This document shows, piece by piece, positions 45,723 through 57,453 of a DNA stretch of 64,000 nt. The stretch lies in NCBI GenBank assembly GCA_950097015.1, contig CATNEN010000038.1, positions 22,382,001 to 22,446,000 of the forward strand. Direction: 5' to 3'. A program made the position numbers and the translations under genes. The first letter of the stretch is position 1; each line of letters begins with the position of its first letter. This DNA comes from Macrostomum hystrix (taxonomy: Eukaryota; Platyhelminthes; Macrostomidae). The notes under the pieces are model-generated. The model did not search any database and was not told the origin of the DNA. It saw only the letters and a program-made list of their open reading frames with translations.

Positions 45723-47586
45723 TTAGTCATGCATGTAGCTGTAAACTGGTACAATGCAAAAAACAGAAGGACCACGCCACGGAATTAGTGTACAAGGTGC
45801 TAAAATATTAGTCAGCGGCACGTTAATTAGAGCGCTAGTTTGCGTAATATTATAGATGCTGAATGACAAGAACTGATTAGCACTAATAATTGAGTCAATT
45901 GTCTCCAACATTGCTACGTCTCGCGCAGAGAACGCTGTACCATTGTTAAGTGTCTCGCAAATCACGGACACTATGGGGTCAACAATACGTAGAGAAGCAA
46001 TGTCACTTGTAGTGCCAGTTACAATTCCTATCTGTTTGCTGCGTAGGAAAACAATTGAGTTGCGTGTCTTTCGAGATGAATCCTCGTCAGACGAACAGTA
46101 CATTTCCTTGAAAGAACGGGAATCGATAATTATCTTCGCCAGTGCCTGTTGAACCTTTTCGCTGGGCGAGGATGACAGTACACGCAATAAACGTTTTATC
46201 TGCAGCGTCTTTATAGCCATCTGACAAGCATTATTAGGTGTTCCCATAAGCATTTTTTGTAGCGGCCTATCGCACTCTAAAAGCCGAACATCGAGGCCAC
46301 AGAGATCGGACCAAATGCTGATACATCATGGGATATTGCACCAAGAAGTGGAAATTTAGGCGGCAACTACTTCCGCCAAATAGAACAGGCAAATCTTTCA
46401 GAAGTCTATCTTTCAGAACTTCAATATGGGCACATGAAGAGTCTCTGTGCAAAAGCAGGCCATGCTTTGTGTAGCAATAAAAACTCGCAATTCGGTGTTA
46501 GAAGTTGAACGGAATAGAACAGGAAAAGCCAGAAAGAGAATGAAATTTCTAAAATGCTTTCCTTTCCATATAGACAATCGTTGTATATAGTGATGGCGGC
46601 AAAGCAAAGTCACGAGGAACTGCACACTGAGACACAACCTGGTCAATCAATGACACTGAGATAAGCGCAAGTGAGCAAGGTGTGCCGCGATTGGCTGAGT
46701 CGGTCATTTGAGACAACATAAATTTTGTCTGTCCTTCGAATAGCGCGTGCATAGGGTCAATAACATTCAATTCTGGAAATTTAATGTATCGTATAATTGC
46801 CGTCAATGAACGGACGCCAAATATCGGTACTCCACGAATCTCGGCAACCTCTGCGTGTGCCAGATGTGACGAATGCGTTCGCAACTCAAATCTCTCGCCA
46901 TCGTTATGCGAGAAGACGCAAACGTGACCTCTTTCTGAGACGCGAACGGACTCTCCAGGGTGCAAGCACTTCGGACAACTAAACTTTCCGTTGAATTGGT
47001 GAATGCAGAATATCTGCGCTAGTGCCGGCAAGTCGACAATAAAGAACGAAAAGTGGACTTTGACTTCCTGTCGACCATGAATGAAACTTGTCTCGAAACG
47101 TGAAAATAGAATAGGCAGCAATTTTTCAAAGTCTGGCTTCTTGTGACTTTCAATAACGGCTTGTTCATTCTTCACAGCCTTGACAGACAAAAGATCGCAA
47201 CCAGGGTTGCTACACAGGAAAGCCTCGTACTGGACAATGTCATCAAATTTTCGAACGAAAATATCTCTTATCTGCTCTTCTAGTGATGGAACCACGATCT
47301 TGCATCTTCTCGCGTGTGATGCATCGTGACAGTCGGTTGGACAATTGGGGCAGACATAAAACTTGTCAACTAGATCGTCTCCAAAAGAGTCTTTAATCAA
47401 AGACTTAAGTGCATCGATGTTTGCAGGAAAGAAGACGCCTGGACTCAAGACATGAACTAATCGCAATAGGCGATCCAACGCAGCATCATTGATCCCGGAG
47501 GTGAGGGCCCACAGGTACAATAAAGCAGCCGAGGCGTTGACATTATCTACGTCCAAGAAAAAAACAACAGCATATGCGTGGCGCAC
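45723..47586 (-). pseudogene. EnSpm/CACTA-like (TNP2-type) transposase, frameshifted
   Basis: The 345-codon first frame (47,586-46,549) has CPNCPTDCHD and the characteristic QFNGKFSCPKCLHPG segment after DLPALAQIF, then LNVIDPMHALFEG, all in the order seen in animal and plant CACTA transposases. Continuation is found in other frames: FRNFILFLAFPVLF (about 46,560), NFHFLVQYP (near 46,330) and ACQMAIKTLQIKRLLR (near 46,230), corresponding to the family's 'nfl..slpvl', 'N.H.l.H' and 'n.a.q' blocks. At least two frameshifts break it. Its N-terminus (MRHAYAVV) is encoded by the end of the inverted-repeat arm. Confidence 0.6.
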
Positions 47587-48539
47587 TACAGTTGCTATTG
47601 ATAATCAGCAGGTGCTGTTGCAAGTTTTCTCACAGTTTTGCTTGGTACAGTTGAGTAGGGTGAGTGCTTTGAATAAATTTGAATAGGGAAAACTGCACAA
47701 AAAATCTTATTTCCGCTACAGTCAGTAGAGTTCTGTAGGTTGTCGAGCAGGTGATGGTAGAGGTGACTTGTATGAGGTGGGTTTCATCGTCCATTCCGTT
47801 TTAAATTTCTGCATTTGATGAGGAGTGACCCATTGAACTCATGCTTCTGGTTAGAGTGTATTTTTATATATTTATTAAGCAATACTTGAGAACAGTAATT
47901 AGAACAGTTTATGACGCATTTTCGCATGCTTGAATGGCAGTCAGTCTGGGTGCAAAAAGCAGAGAAAATTCAGACAGAATCGTCTAAGGAAACTGGGCTT
48001 CTACGAGCTATGATATGATAAGAACATTTTTGGGACTGTCTGCCCAGCTACTGTAATAAATTGGCTGAGGTGACAACCAGATAGAAATATTTGAGTCTTG
48101 AACATATTCTGCATGGATAATTGATCAGCCACTAGTGAGAGCAAAAACTAATGAACGAACAGTTTCTTTTATTATTGATTGATTATGATAAATTAATTCA
48201 CAGATTTTGAAATTCAAATTCAACTACTCGAGCTTAATAATCAGAATTGCAAAGCTATGCAAGAATTTCGAGCTCAAAAATCACTCAAAAATGTGCAGTT
48301 GTGATGAATCTCTGGCTGATCACGAAAAAGATCGCCCAGAGCAACAATCTCAATGTAGTCAGTGCAGCAGTCGCTGTCTGTGTCCTGCCCCTCAACAGCA
48401 GCACGAGCAGCAGCAGTCGCTGGTATGCTAACAATCAAGTAGCAGCACTCGGACTCGAAGCCGTTAGTTTTCTGAAATCAGAGCAGCCTTGAGCACTCAT
48501 TCAGTTTCGGAAATGAAACGGAAACACTACTGACAAGTA

Positions 48540-48850
48540 GCATTGTTGCCAAGTAGCCACTGTAGCCAAGTAGCCATTGTAGCCGAGTAGCCATTGTAGC
48601 CAAATAGCCATTGTAGCCAAGTAGCCATTGTAGCCAAGTAGCCATTGTAGCTAAGTGGCCATTGTAACCAAGTGGCCATTGTAGCCAAGTAGCCAGTGTA
48701 GCCAAGTAGCCATTGTAGCCGAGTAGCCATTGTAGCCAAATAGCCATTGTAGCCAAGTAGCCATTGTAGCTAAGTAGCCATTGTAACCAAGTGGCCATTG
48801 TAGCCAAGTAGCCACTGTAGCCAAGTAGCCATTGTATCCAAGTAGCCATC
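48540..48850. repeat. 17-bp minisatellite downstream of receptor copy F (inverted)
   Basis: About 18 copies of the reverse complement of ttggctacaatggctac, placed just 3' of copy F. Confidence 0.95.
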
Positions 48851-49020
48851 GAGATTAATGGATAAGCAACGTGGCATTTCTCGGACAGGACTGTCCCTGT
48901 TTGCTCGCTGAAGTCTAAGTGACTCGTTGACTCACCTAATTAGCAGGATGAGACACCTCAGGTGACACTTTCGATTCCTCCTGAATGCCTGAGCTTAGGT
49001 TGAGCCCGGCTGCTGAAGGC

Positions 49021-52000
49021 TCAGTTGACGGCACTCGGAGCTGCAATGGAAAGGTTCAGAGCCGTCAGCTGCTGAAGGGCACGATCGCCACATTTTCCTG
49101 CACTGACCTTCGAGATGAAGCAGAAAGCATGCAGCGCAGACGACTGACACAACAACCAAAACGAAAATGGCTAAGACAGCAATCGTTTTCGTTGTTGTTG
49201 TCGTGAAAGTCGTGAGCTCAGCCCGAGGGCAGACGAGTCGAGCCGTGCTGTAATCAGGTGAGCCGAAAGTCATGTTCTCAGGGAGGTTCTGTGCCGCACT
49301 GCAGTTGACAAAGACTTCGCTCCTGCTCATGTCATGCTCAACACCGCTTTCGAGCGACCACGTGGTAAGGAGGCCCCTGTTGTCTGGCACCTGCAATTTC
49401 ATATAGTACAGTGTGTTGAAACCAAGTCTTTCAAGAATCATACGGAATGCAACTCACATGTGAAAGGAGAGAGACATTTTCTCCTTTGAGTTCGCCAGCT
49501 TGAAAGTTGCACGTGTGCTCAGGCATTGGGTGAGAAGCCGATGATCTGAACTGTACCGTTATTCTTGCCATGCTTTTGCAGCTTTCCAGGAATTTTATCG
49601 ATAGACTCGATGGCGGGTCTGGCAGGAATATTGAGGTGCTTTCAAAAATTGCTGCTGAAGTATTTGTTATGAGGAGCAAATATTAGAAAAATTCTGGATG
49701 CTCACTCACACAGCACGTTGACTGAGGTCTGCGTCTGCACAGAACCCAGGCTGCAAGAGTAATTTCCTGAGTGCTCAGGAAGTGCTCGAGCCACTGCAAT
49801 TTTGTGATCCTCAATGCAGGTACCCTTCGGAATGCAGAGCTGGAGTCCGCTTGAGTTTGAGCACATCATTGAGCTGTTGCAGTGCAGCTCGCATCTCACA
49901 GCGAAACTCGAGTTTACGGCCACAAACTGATCCGCGGAGGCCGCTGAAAACAATATTTTGACCAGCTTGTATGATAAACAGATAAACAAATAGCGATCGA
50001 ATGCACTTTATGTGACTGAAGTCTCTGTGACGAGTAAATGGTATGGATGCACTCAAAGGCATTGGAATCTAGTGTCTATTATCGTCGATGTGGATGTGAT
50101 GTGGACAGATGTGGTCATTGTGTCAGTTGAGGTTTTGTGCTGTGGTCATTGTGTCAGTTGAGGTTTAGTGCTGTGGTCATTGTATCAGTTGAGGTTTTGT
50201 GCTGTGGTCATTGTATCAGTTGAGGTTTTGTGCTGTGGGCATTGTGTCAGTTGAGGTTTTGTGCTGTGGTCATTGTATCAGTTGAGGTTTTGTGCTGTGG
50301 TCATTGTGTCAGTTGAGGTTTGGTGCTGTGGTCATTGTGTAAGTTGAGGTTTAGTGCTGTGGTCATTGTATCAGTTGAGGTTTTGTGCTGTGGGCATTGT
50401 GTCAGTTGAGGTTTAGTGCTGTGGTCAATGTGTCAGTTGAGGTTTTGTGTTGTGGTCATTGTGTCAGTTGACGTTAGGTGCTGTGGGCATTGTGTCAGTT
50501 GAGGTTTAGTGCTGTGGTCAATGTGTCAGTTGAGGTTTTGTGTTGTGGTCATTGTGTCAGTTGACGTTAGGTGCTGTGGGCATTGTGTCAGTTGAGGTTT
50601 GGTACTGTGGTCATTGTGTCACAAGTGTCACTCTTTCAGCGCAATCGACATCACGAAGCACCCTCTTGGTGTCCCTGTTTCGCGGATTGAGGAGAATCGT
50701 AAGCAGTGCTCCAATACAATCGCAGGTGCAGTTCTTCTAAATAAGCTGCTCTGCATCCATGGTGCCATTGTTGAGAGCAACGGAGAAAGCTTCTCTTGCT
50801 GGGCTGCAATTCTCTGCCGAGGTTTTTGGGAGCTTCTGCACAATGCTCGTCTGTTTCCAAAATCAAGATTACAGCAGTGTAATATACTTTTGACCTATTT
50901 AAAGTTGCATTGTAGTTCACTAACAAGTCGTTTTTTGTTTTAGTGTTTCTACACCATTGACACATTTGCTTGTACCATTGAATATGAAAATTTCTCTATA
51001 ATTCATTATTGTGTTTGCATTCAGCTTTCGGCCTTCGTCATTGGATGAATTTCCCCTGACCAGTTTCTGCTTTATGGTTTTCATTGTTTCACTAATAGGT
51101 CCAAGCGACAATTTGAAGCGCAAAAATGTCTCGCTTTCAGTCCCTAATTATTCTTTAAAAGTTATAAACAAAGTAGAAAATCTGCTCACAGAGCATGGCG
51201 ACTGAGGTCTGCTTGCTGACAGAGCCAAGTCTGCAAGAGTAATTTCCAGAGTGATCAGGCAGAGCTCGAGCCACTGCAGTCTTGTGTTCTGCTAAGCAGG
51301 TACCGTTCGGAAGGCAGAGCTGGAGACCGCTTGAGTTTGAGCACAGCATTGAGCTGTTGCAGTGCAGCTCGCAGCTCACAGCGAAACTCGAGTTGACGGC
51401 CACAAACTGATCCGCGGAGGCCGCTGAAAAAATATTTTGACCAGCTTGTATGATAAACAGATAAACAAATAGCGATCGAATCCATTTTATGTGTCTGAAG
51501 TCTCTGTGACGAGGTAAAGGCAGGATGGGAATCAAGTATCGATTTTCGTTGATGAGGAGCTAATTTCTCAACGATTTCATGAATTCCATTAATCAGAATG
51601 ATCGTTGAATTGGCTATTGGCGTTTTAATTACTCGTAACTTTAGGTTTTTGCTACTTTGTCCTGTCTGTTTTGCTGTCTGCTTACCTTGGATTCTTTAGT
51701 CAGTTCTGACTTCGCTCTAATTCTATCTTATTCTCTACATTTTCAGCCTTCTGATTGGTCCGCCTCCCACTTTCTAGCCTCCTCTCTTACCCTCAGTCGC
51801 GCACTCTCTTGTTATCGCCACGCCAACCCCCTTGTCGGAAATGCTTCCTCCAGAACTCCTTCTCGTCGTTTCCTTCGACTCTCCTCTTTTCTCTCTTGCT
51901 CACCAACTAGTTAATCAGTACGTTTCACTGCACTTTAATTGTTTCGCTTTCTATCGTCCTTTTAGCCCATAGACTACGCATCCTGCCCGCCCCTTGTTAC

Positions 52001-53928
52001 TCAATCGTTGTCTATGTTTCTAATTCCTTTCTCGGTACAGTTCCCCTTTAGTTGCTTCTAGTGCGCACTAAGCCCACAAGAGCTTCGAACCAAATACTTT
52101 CAATATACAAGTCAAATACAAGCAAAGAAGTTTTGTCCCAAGCGACACCCCTCCAGTCTGTCCAACTTAACCATGCGCATATTCGAGTCGTGTATAGCCA
52201 AGGGCACAGCGCCCTGCCACTTTCGCTTCTCTTCTCTTCATTAGCTACCCGCAGGCCAGCTTAAAAAATTATTGCTTCTCTTAATCTCTTGACACTCCTT
52301 CCAAGCCATTCGGAAAATAACTGGAGCGATTTTCAATTATTCCATTTTGTGTTTTAATTGGCTTTCGGCTTTTCTAATTTAACTAATTTCCCCAGGCTAA
52401 CTTCTGCATTGTGCTATTTTTGACCGTTTGTCTAATTTGTCCGAGCTACGAATTGAAGGGTAAAAATGTCCCGCTTTCAGGCCCTTATAATTCTTTAAAA
52501 GAAAGTAGTAAATCTGCTCACAGAGCACGGCGACTGAGGTCTGCTTGCTGACAGAGCCAAGTCTGCAAGAGTACTTTCCAGAGTGCTCAAGAAGTGCTCG
52601 AGCCACTGCAGTCTTGTGATCTGCAATGCAGGTACCGTTCGGAAGGCAGAGCTGGAGACCGCTTGAGTTTGAGCACAGCATTGAGCTGTTGCAGTGCATC
52701 TCGCAGCTCACAGAGAACCTCGACTTGAGGGCCACCACCTGATCTACCGAGGTCGCTGGAAAATAAGTTACCATTGAAATTTCAAGCTCAACTTGTGCAC
52801 TTCCTGCTTGAAAAATTACTTTAAAAGTGAACTCACTCAGCACACTGACAGTGGATGTTTTTGCAACCGATCCAAATATGCACCTGTAGTCACCGGAGTG
52901 CTCAGGCTGAGCACTGCCAATGTGCAGCTCATGGCCATTTATGCAGCTGCCGTTGGGAGAGCACAGCTGCAGCTCGCTTGAGCTCGAGTTGAGTTTTACT
53001 CCATCGCAGTGTAGCAAGCAGCTCACACTGAACTCTGAGCTCTGAGGCACCAGCTGAGGCGCTGAGGATTCTGGAGATTTGCAAATTATCAATCGACATT
53101 GCTAAATCAAGGAAATTTTAGAATTTCCCTTCCACAACAATAGGTCCATAGTGAAAGACCCGAACTCACTCAGATACACAATCTGAATCCTGAGATCTGC
53201 GAAGCTCATGAAGTCGTCAGGATAAGATAACACAGTAATGTTCCTTCGCAGCAGCAAGTACCTCACCTGGAGTTCAGATGAAATCTCAGTGGGATCCAGA
53301 ACTCATCAGAGCACAACTCAAGGCACAGAGCAGGTCTCACCTCCGCTAAGCAGTTCACGGTGAAGATCTCACCAGCCTCGATACGCGCCTGCTTGCTCAC
53401 CGTCAGGCCGCACCGTCTCCAGAGCTGCTGAGACTCTCTGAACTGGCTGTTCATGTTTCTTGAGCTGCAGTGATCACCTGAGAACAGTTGACTGCCGCTA
53501 CTCGATGTCCAGATCTCGATGTCTCTGGCTCTCGGGTAGACATGTGTAGCGCCATCTAAAAGTGAGAACTTCACGACTAAGCAGTGGAAGCTGATTGCAT
53601 GGAAAAAATTGAGCAGTGACTCACCCGCTCTGCCCTTCACAGTAACTGCTCTGATGAGCACTGACCAATACAGCTGCACTGCGAACCAATGAAATCCTCC
53701 GTCTGCTTGGCTTCTGTCTTTGCTGTGGAAGAACGCATAGCTGGGGGTATCATTCCTTTCAATCCTTCTCTCTTCGATGTAGGTTCTGATGCTGAAGCAA
53801 GACCGTACATCGCGGATTGTCTCAAAGAACGACGACTGCCAGGACTTAAAGACATTGTACCTGCGAATCGGCATTTCACAGGCTGCAGTTGCCATGGAAA
53901 ATTGCAGTGCCAGGATCAGTAGAAGCAT
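49021..53928 (-). CDS. Lectin-Ig transmembrane receptor, copy F (complete, four Ig domains)
   Basis: Ten minus-strand exons: 53928-53625, 53555-53341, 53266-53170, 53070-52837, 52755-52522, 51423-51190, 49943-49710, 49618-49458, 49390-49108 and 49040-49021. All are GT-AG with consistent phases; about 671 aa. Signal peptide MLLLILALQFS; galactose-binding domain (HWFAVQLYWSVLIRAVTVKG, RDIEIW, RRCGLTVS, YLLLRRNITV); four Ig cassettes of exactly 234 bp each, phase 1-1, with HSGDYRC, HSGKYSC, HSGNYSC and HSGNYSC motifs; membrane-proximal domain; TM helix VLAIFVLVVVSVVC. Compared with A and E it has 18 extra bases before the helix (a Thr/Lys stretch) and one extra base in the last helix codons, which shifts the tail frame. 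The predicted tail is only HLEAPSAVN. Two Ig cassettes more than copy A fits cassette duplication. Role as a surface recognition receptor is inferred. Confidence 0.8.
50110..50625. repeat. 31-bp minisatellite, inverted copy in copy F intron
   Basis: About 16 copies of gttgaggttttgtgctgtgg-type units inside the intron between the third and fourth Ig exons of copy F. Mirror of the arrays at 39,035-39,730 and 40,815-40,960. Confidence 0.95.
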
Positions 53929-54320
53929 GGCCTTGACACTTTGAGAATTTCAAAATCAGTAAAAGTTTGTGCTGCTGAAATCAACCCAGAAATTATAGCG
54001 GATTTACTATGACGTCCTATTGAAATGAATCGGCACCTGCGATATGATTTGATGATCCAGAGAGTAACACTGTTCACAGCGAATCGAATGAAAGGCACAA
54101 TCTGCTTTATTTCGAAGCTTGGACCAAGTTGTGCTGCTGCTAGTTCATTTGTCTGCACTTGTTCTTTCTTGTTCTTTCTTTTTCTTGCTCGATAATATAG
54201 CTTTTTCAATCCTTTTTGGTTCTTTCTGCGTTCAAATTGGTGCGTGGCTGTCAGCAGTATGACGTGGCAGCGTTGTCGGGATGTACCATAGAAGACAGAA
54301 TCAATTCGGTAAAAACTGCG
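53929..54320 (-). promoter_or_regulatory. Conserved 5' flank of receptor copy F
   Basis: Reverse-complement homolog of 23,630-24,024, with ctgacagccacgcaccaatt and gtgcagacaaatgaact in the same order. It supports F having its own promoter. Confidence 0.5.
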
Positions 54321-54779
54321 AGCACTTTGGGCCACATGGGAGGGGCATAGCCGAGACGAAGAATGTCGCAGAGGGGATGATACGCTAAGATTAGTCTTTT
54401 GGACAGAGAGAGAACTGTGAATGCATTACGTCTCTGGTCGCAACTAGAAGGCGCTTGGTCGTATAATGGGAATCATCAATATGATGGGAAAGCAGTCAGT
54501 TTGAAACATCGTGACTTACGTACGAAGAGACCGGAAGAACGCACATCTGCCAAAAGGAGGAGTGAGAATACAAAAGATCACGCAAGCTTTGGTGAACAGG
54601 TTGATCGATTTGTCAGCGTCTACACATTTTTTCGTTCAATTTCAAGCAAACGCTCATTCAATTTCAGCAAGCTTGCAATCAAATTCATCAGCCTATTTCT
54701 AACCAGTCAGACCAGCATCCAAATTCTGCAACCTTGCATTCGACTTCAACAAAAGACATTAATTTTCAGCAAAGTGCAA

Positions 54780-55000
54780 TTATCAACACGGGCTCATCCC
54801 GGTAGGCTCGCCTGCTGCGGCTGTTACAGACCGTGGCGCTGCTTTGCCTGCGGCAGAATGTGGTTGTCACTGCCTACCACTTGCCGGGCCGTTACCAGCT
54901 GTTTGCGGATGCCGCGTCCCGGCTGCATTGCCGCCAGGAGCTGCTTAATTTTTGGTGTCTTTTTAACGCTTTTAACGCCTCGGCGAATTTCGTGTTTGAA
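54780..55000 (+). mobile_element. Retroelement RNase H remnant (DIRS/Ngaro-like)
   Basis: One frame reads RLLQTVALLCLRQNVVVTAY, then HLPGRYQLFADAASRLH. 'lpG..n..AD.lSR' is the end of the RNase H domain of DIRS-like and related retroelements. No RT or recombinase domain adjoins it, so this is a small relic. Frames from 54,399 to 54,780 are not recognised. Confidence 0.5.
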
Positions 55001-55444
55001 GGGTCAGTCATGACTGCAGTTGCTTTTAATACAGCACCACATTTTTGCACCAACCGGATTATCGAAGCTGTCAAAGAAATGTTGCCTCCATCTGCACTGC
55101 TTCAGTTCAGTGTTAGGATGCCAATAACGCACGCTTCTATTTCGTGAACTTCGTGGACACAGATTATGTCCATGTCTTCTGGGTGGTATTAGATTATTAT
55201 TATTATTATTATTCTAGATTAATATAGCATTTTGCAGTCTAGTTTGGACAGCGGGCTTTTAAATTGGACGCAGGCCGCGGTCAGCCTCAGCAGCCTGACT
55301 GCAGTCTATGGCCCAACCTGACACGCAGGCGCGGGATTTCAAATTGGACAGCGGGCAGCAATTTGGACACAGCAACAACAACAACAACAAACTACAGGGT
55401 CCCTGACGAGAAAATAAAAAGTTTGGACACAGCGAGGCGCTAGC

Positions 55445-56110
55445 ATGCAGCGTGAACACTACGCTTCGATCACCAGAGGGAAGCGAGATCTCGTGATCCA
55501 GGCCTGGCAACGTGGTGAGAATCCTGAGGACATTGTCCGAATGTTGGGAGTAAAGCGAAGCACAGCGTACAACAAAAGGAACACATTTCGTAATGGTGGC
55601 AGGCGATACGCCTTGCCAAGAGGTGGAGCAAAGCAGCGGAAGCTCACTGCCCCGATGAGGTATTTCCTGGTGTCCATTGTTCAGGATAATCCCTTCCTGA
55701 CCTTGGACCAAATGCGTGCGCGCTTGCTGGCTGAATTTCATGGCGATCTCGCAACCGTTGACATTTCTACCATTTCGCGGGCGCTTGATGGCCAGCTGTT
55801 CACCATGAAGTGTCCGTCAAGGGAAGCAGATGTTCCAGATGCTCGAAATTCTGAAGAGAACAGGGAGAAGAGGCGCGAATTTGCCAACTGGCTCGTCAAC
55901 CTGCTTCCGTTCACTGAGCTCGTACACCTGGACGAAACTGGATTTGGAGTGTGGACTCGTCGCAGTTTTGGCAGAAGCGTGCGTGGTGAACGGGTTCACC
56001 ATATTATTGTTATTGTTATTGAAATGCGCACGTCTACTGGGGGCTTTTTTGATGCTGGTAACAAGGCTGAACGATTCGATTTAAAAAAGGATAGAAAAAC
56101 AGTAGCATGC
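55445..56110 (+). pseudogene. IS630/Tc1-mariner-like transposase, C-terminally truncated
   Basis: An ATG at 55445 opens a frame with a helix-turn-helix (GKRDLVIQAWQRGENPEDIV, GVKRSTAYNKRN), VQDNPFLTLDQMRARL and the first catalytic block LVHLDETGFGVWTRRSFG with GRSVRGERV. Similarity is lost after codon ~185, before the second catalytic D, and the frame runs into AT-rich DNA. It shares its layout with the 29.8-kb transposase but is a different lineage. The left flank has a CAA/acaacaac simple repeat (55,375-55,395); no TIRs recognised. Confidence 0.7.
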
Positions 56111-56159
56111 ATAAGATTGATTTTATTTTATTTAAAATACTTAAAAGTCGTAAACTAAG

Positions 56160-56679
56160 GCATTAAAAAAAAATTAATATATTGAAATTTGAGGAAAAAA
56201 TCAAAACTGTGACTGAAATCACTTCGCTCCCGAAAGGAGAATAGCTATGGTGTTTTTGCGAGTTATGATCAAATATAAGAAATCTAAAACTGAAGCTATA
56301 ATAAAGCATTCTAACTATGGGCCTCAGGGCAGTGGCTTTTTTCTAGCTTTAAGTATGCTTTCTATAGTCCACAAAAATTTCTGTTAATTCTGTGCTTCCC
56401 TGTGTGATTAAACACACCATTTTGTCATCAGCTGTTAGGCTTTCGAAATTTCGAACAGTGCCTGCCACTTTCTCTATGAATTTATTTCTAACTGGAACAT
56501 AAACGGACCAATCGCATCTAAAAAGGGATAATGCATTTCGTTCTCTACCTCGACTCTACATTTTGGAAATGTACTGTTTTCATAAGCGATTTTCGGTCTT
56601 ACAGTGCGCAACGCCTCACAGGCTAGTTTGTGGTTTTCTAGACGAAATCGGGACATTGTGCGCCTTTGTTCTGTTATAT
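56160..56679. other. AT-rich spacer 3' of the C-type lectin-like gene
   Basis: No gene seen. It likely contains the 3' UTR of the minus-strand lectin gene. Confidence 0.4.
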
Positions 56680-57453
56680 CTACATGCGAAAGTACTTCAC
56701 ACACTGCATCTTCTCGGTAGTACTAGCGGAAAACGCTTCGGTATTCAGAGGCAGGTTGGCATCAAAGTAGCGGAGCAGGACGCACTGCTTCCGGATCGGG
56801 TGCCAGTAAAATCCAACGCAGTCGTCGAACTCGTACTGAAGACAGACTCGGCTGCATCGAGTCAGAGTCACTGTATTGGTCGCCATGATCCAGCAACCAG
56901 GGTCAGGCTGTTCATAAACTGTAATTAAAGCTTTCTTGAAGCTTCCTTGATTTTCCTTTAAATCGAGCCGAGCAGCCACTGACGGATCTGCGTAGCAGTA
57001 GAATATGTACCGGTCTGAGCAGGTGGCGTCTCTCAAGAGTTTGCTTGACGATGACGTAGACACGCAATCTTGCTTGCTCTGGTCATTTGGCTCGCTATTT
57101 TCAAAGTAGTTTTCAGTCCCGGTGGTAACTTGACCGTCTTTAATCCACACCCAGCCGCTCTTTTTCTGCGCGCCGCCCATTTCATTGAGCGCCTCAACAA
57201 GGCCAACCCACCAGTAGCCGCCTGGAATCCTGTGGTCATTCTTCATTGCGTCAAACACAGCCTGGCTGACCATCTCCTGACCGTTTGCGTGGCCGGTTTT
57301 CACAGCGTCGCAGAAATTCATAATGGAGCTATATCTCCTGATGCACCAAGTCCGTCCATTGTAGGAAATCGAAATAATAACAGAAGCGCAAGATGCAACG
57401 GCGGGAGCCGCAAGTTGAGCGGCACAGAGGGACACGAGGACAAAGACTATCAT
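56680..57453 (-). CDS. Secreted C-type lectin-like protein with C-terminal PAN/apple-like domain
   Basis: An uninterrupted 257-codon frame. Residues 1-20 are a signal peptide (MIVFVLVSLCAAQLAAPAVA). Residues ~21-155 form a C-type lectin-like domain with GYWWVGL, GWVWIKDG and the sugar/Ca2+-binding EPN motif in NSEPNDQSKQDC, which is linked to mannose-type specificity. The usual WND strand is altered (LLRDATCSDRYIFYC), so Ca2+ binding may be weak. Residues ~180-257 have the Cys spacing of a PAN/apple fold (CSRVCLQYEFDDCVGFYWHP). No TM, so probably secreted. Single exon. It lies 2.5 kb from the promoter side of receptor copy F, but I see no proof of functional linkage. Confidence 0.8.
   Translation of the reverse strand: MIVFVLVSLCAAQLAAPAVASCASVIISISYNGRTWCIRRYSSIMNFCDAVKTGHANGQEMVSQAVFDAMKNDHRIPGGYWWVGLVEALNEMGGAQKKSGWVWIKDGQVTTGTENYFENSEPNDQSKQDCVSTSSSSKLLRDATCSDRYIFYCYADPSVAARLDLKENQGSFKKALITVYEQPDPGCWIMATNTVTLTRCSRVCLQYEFDDCVGFYWHPIRKQCVLLRYFDANLPLNTEAFSASTTEKMQCVKYFRM

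Larger units (their letters stand above)
47565..51540. repeat. Right arm of a large inverted repeat (left arm 39,850-43,295)
   Basis: Reverse complement of the left arm from cagcatatgcg at its inner end to the 5' flank of the third Ig exon of copy F at its outer end. A ~190-base stretch at 48,150-48,440 (gatcagccagagattcatca on the other strand) is absent from the left arm but present at 58,085-58,270. The left arm therefore has a deletion there. Confidence 0.9.
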
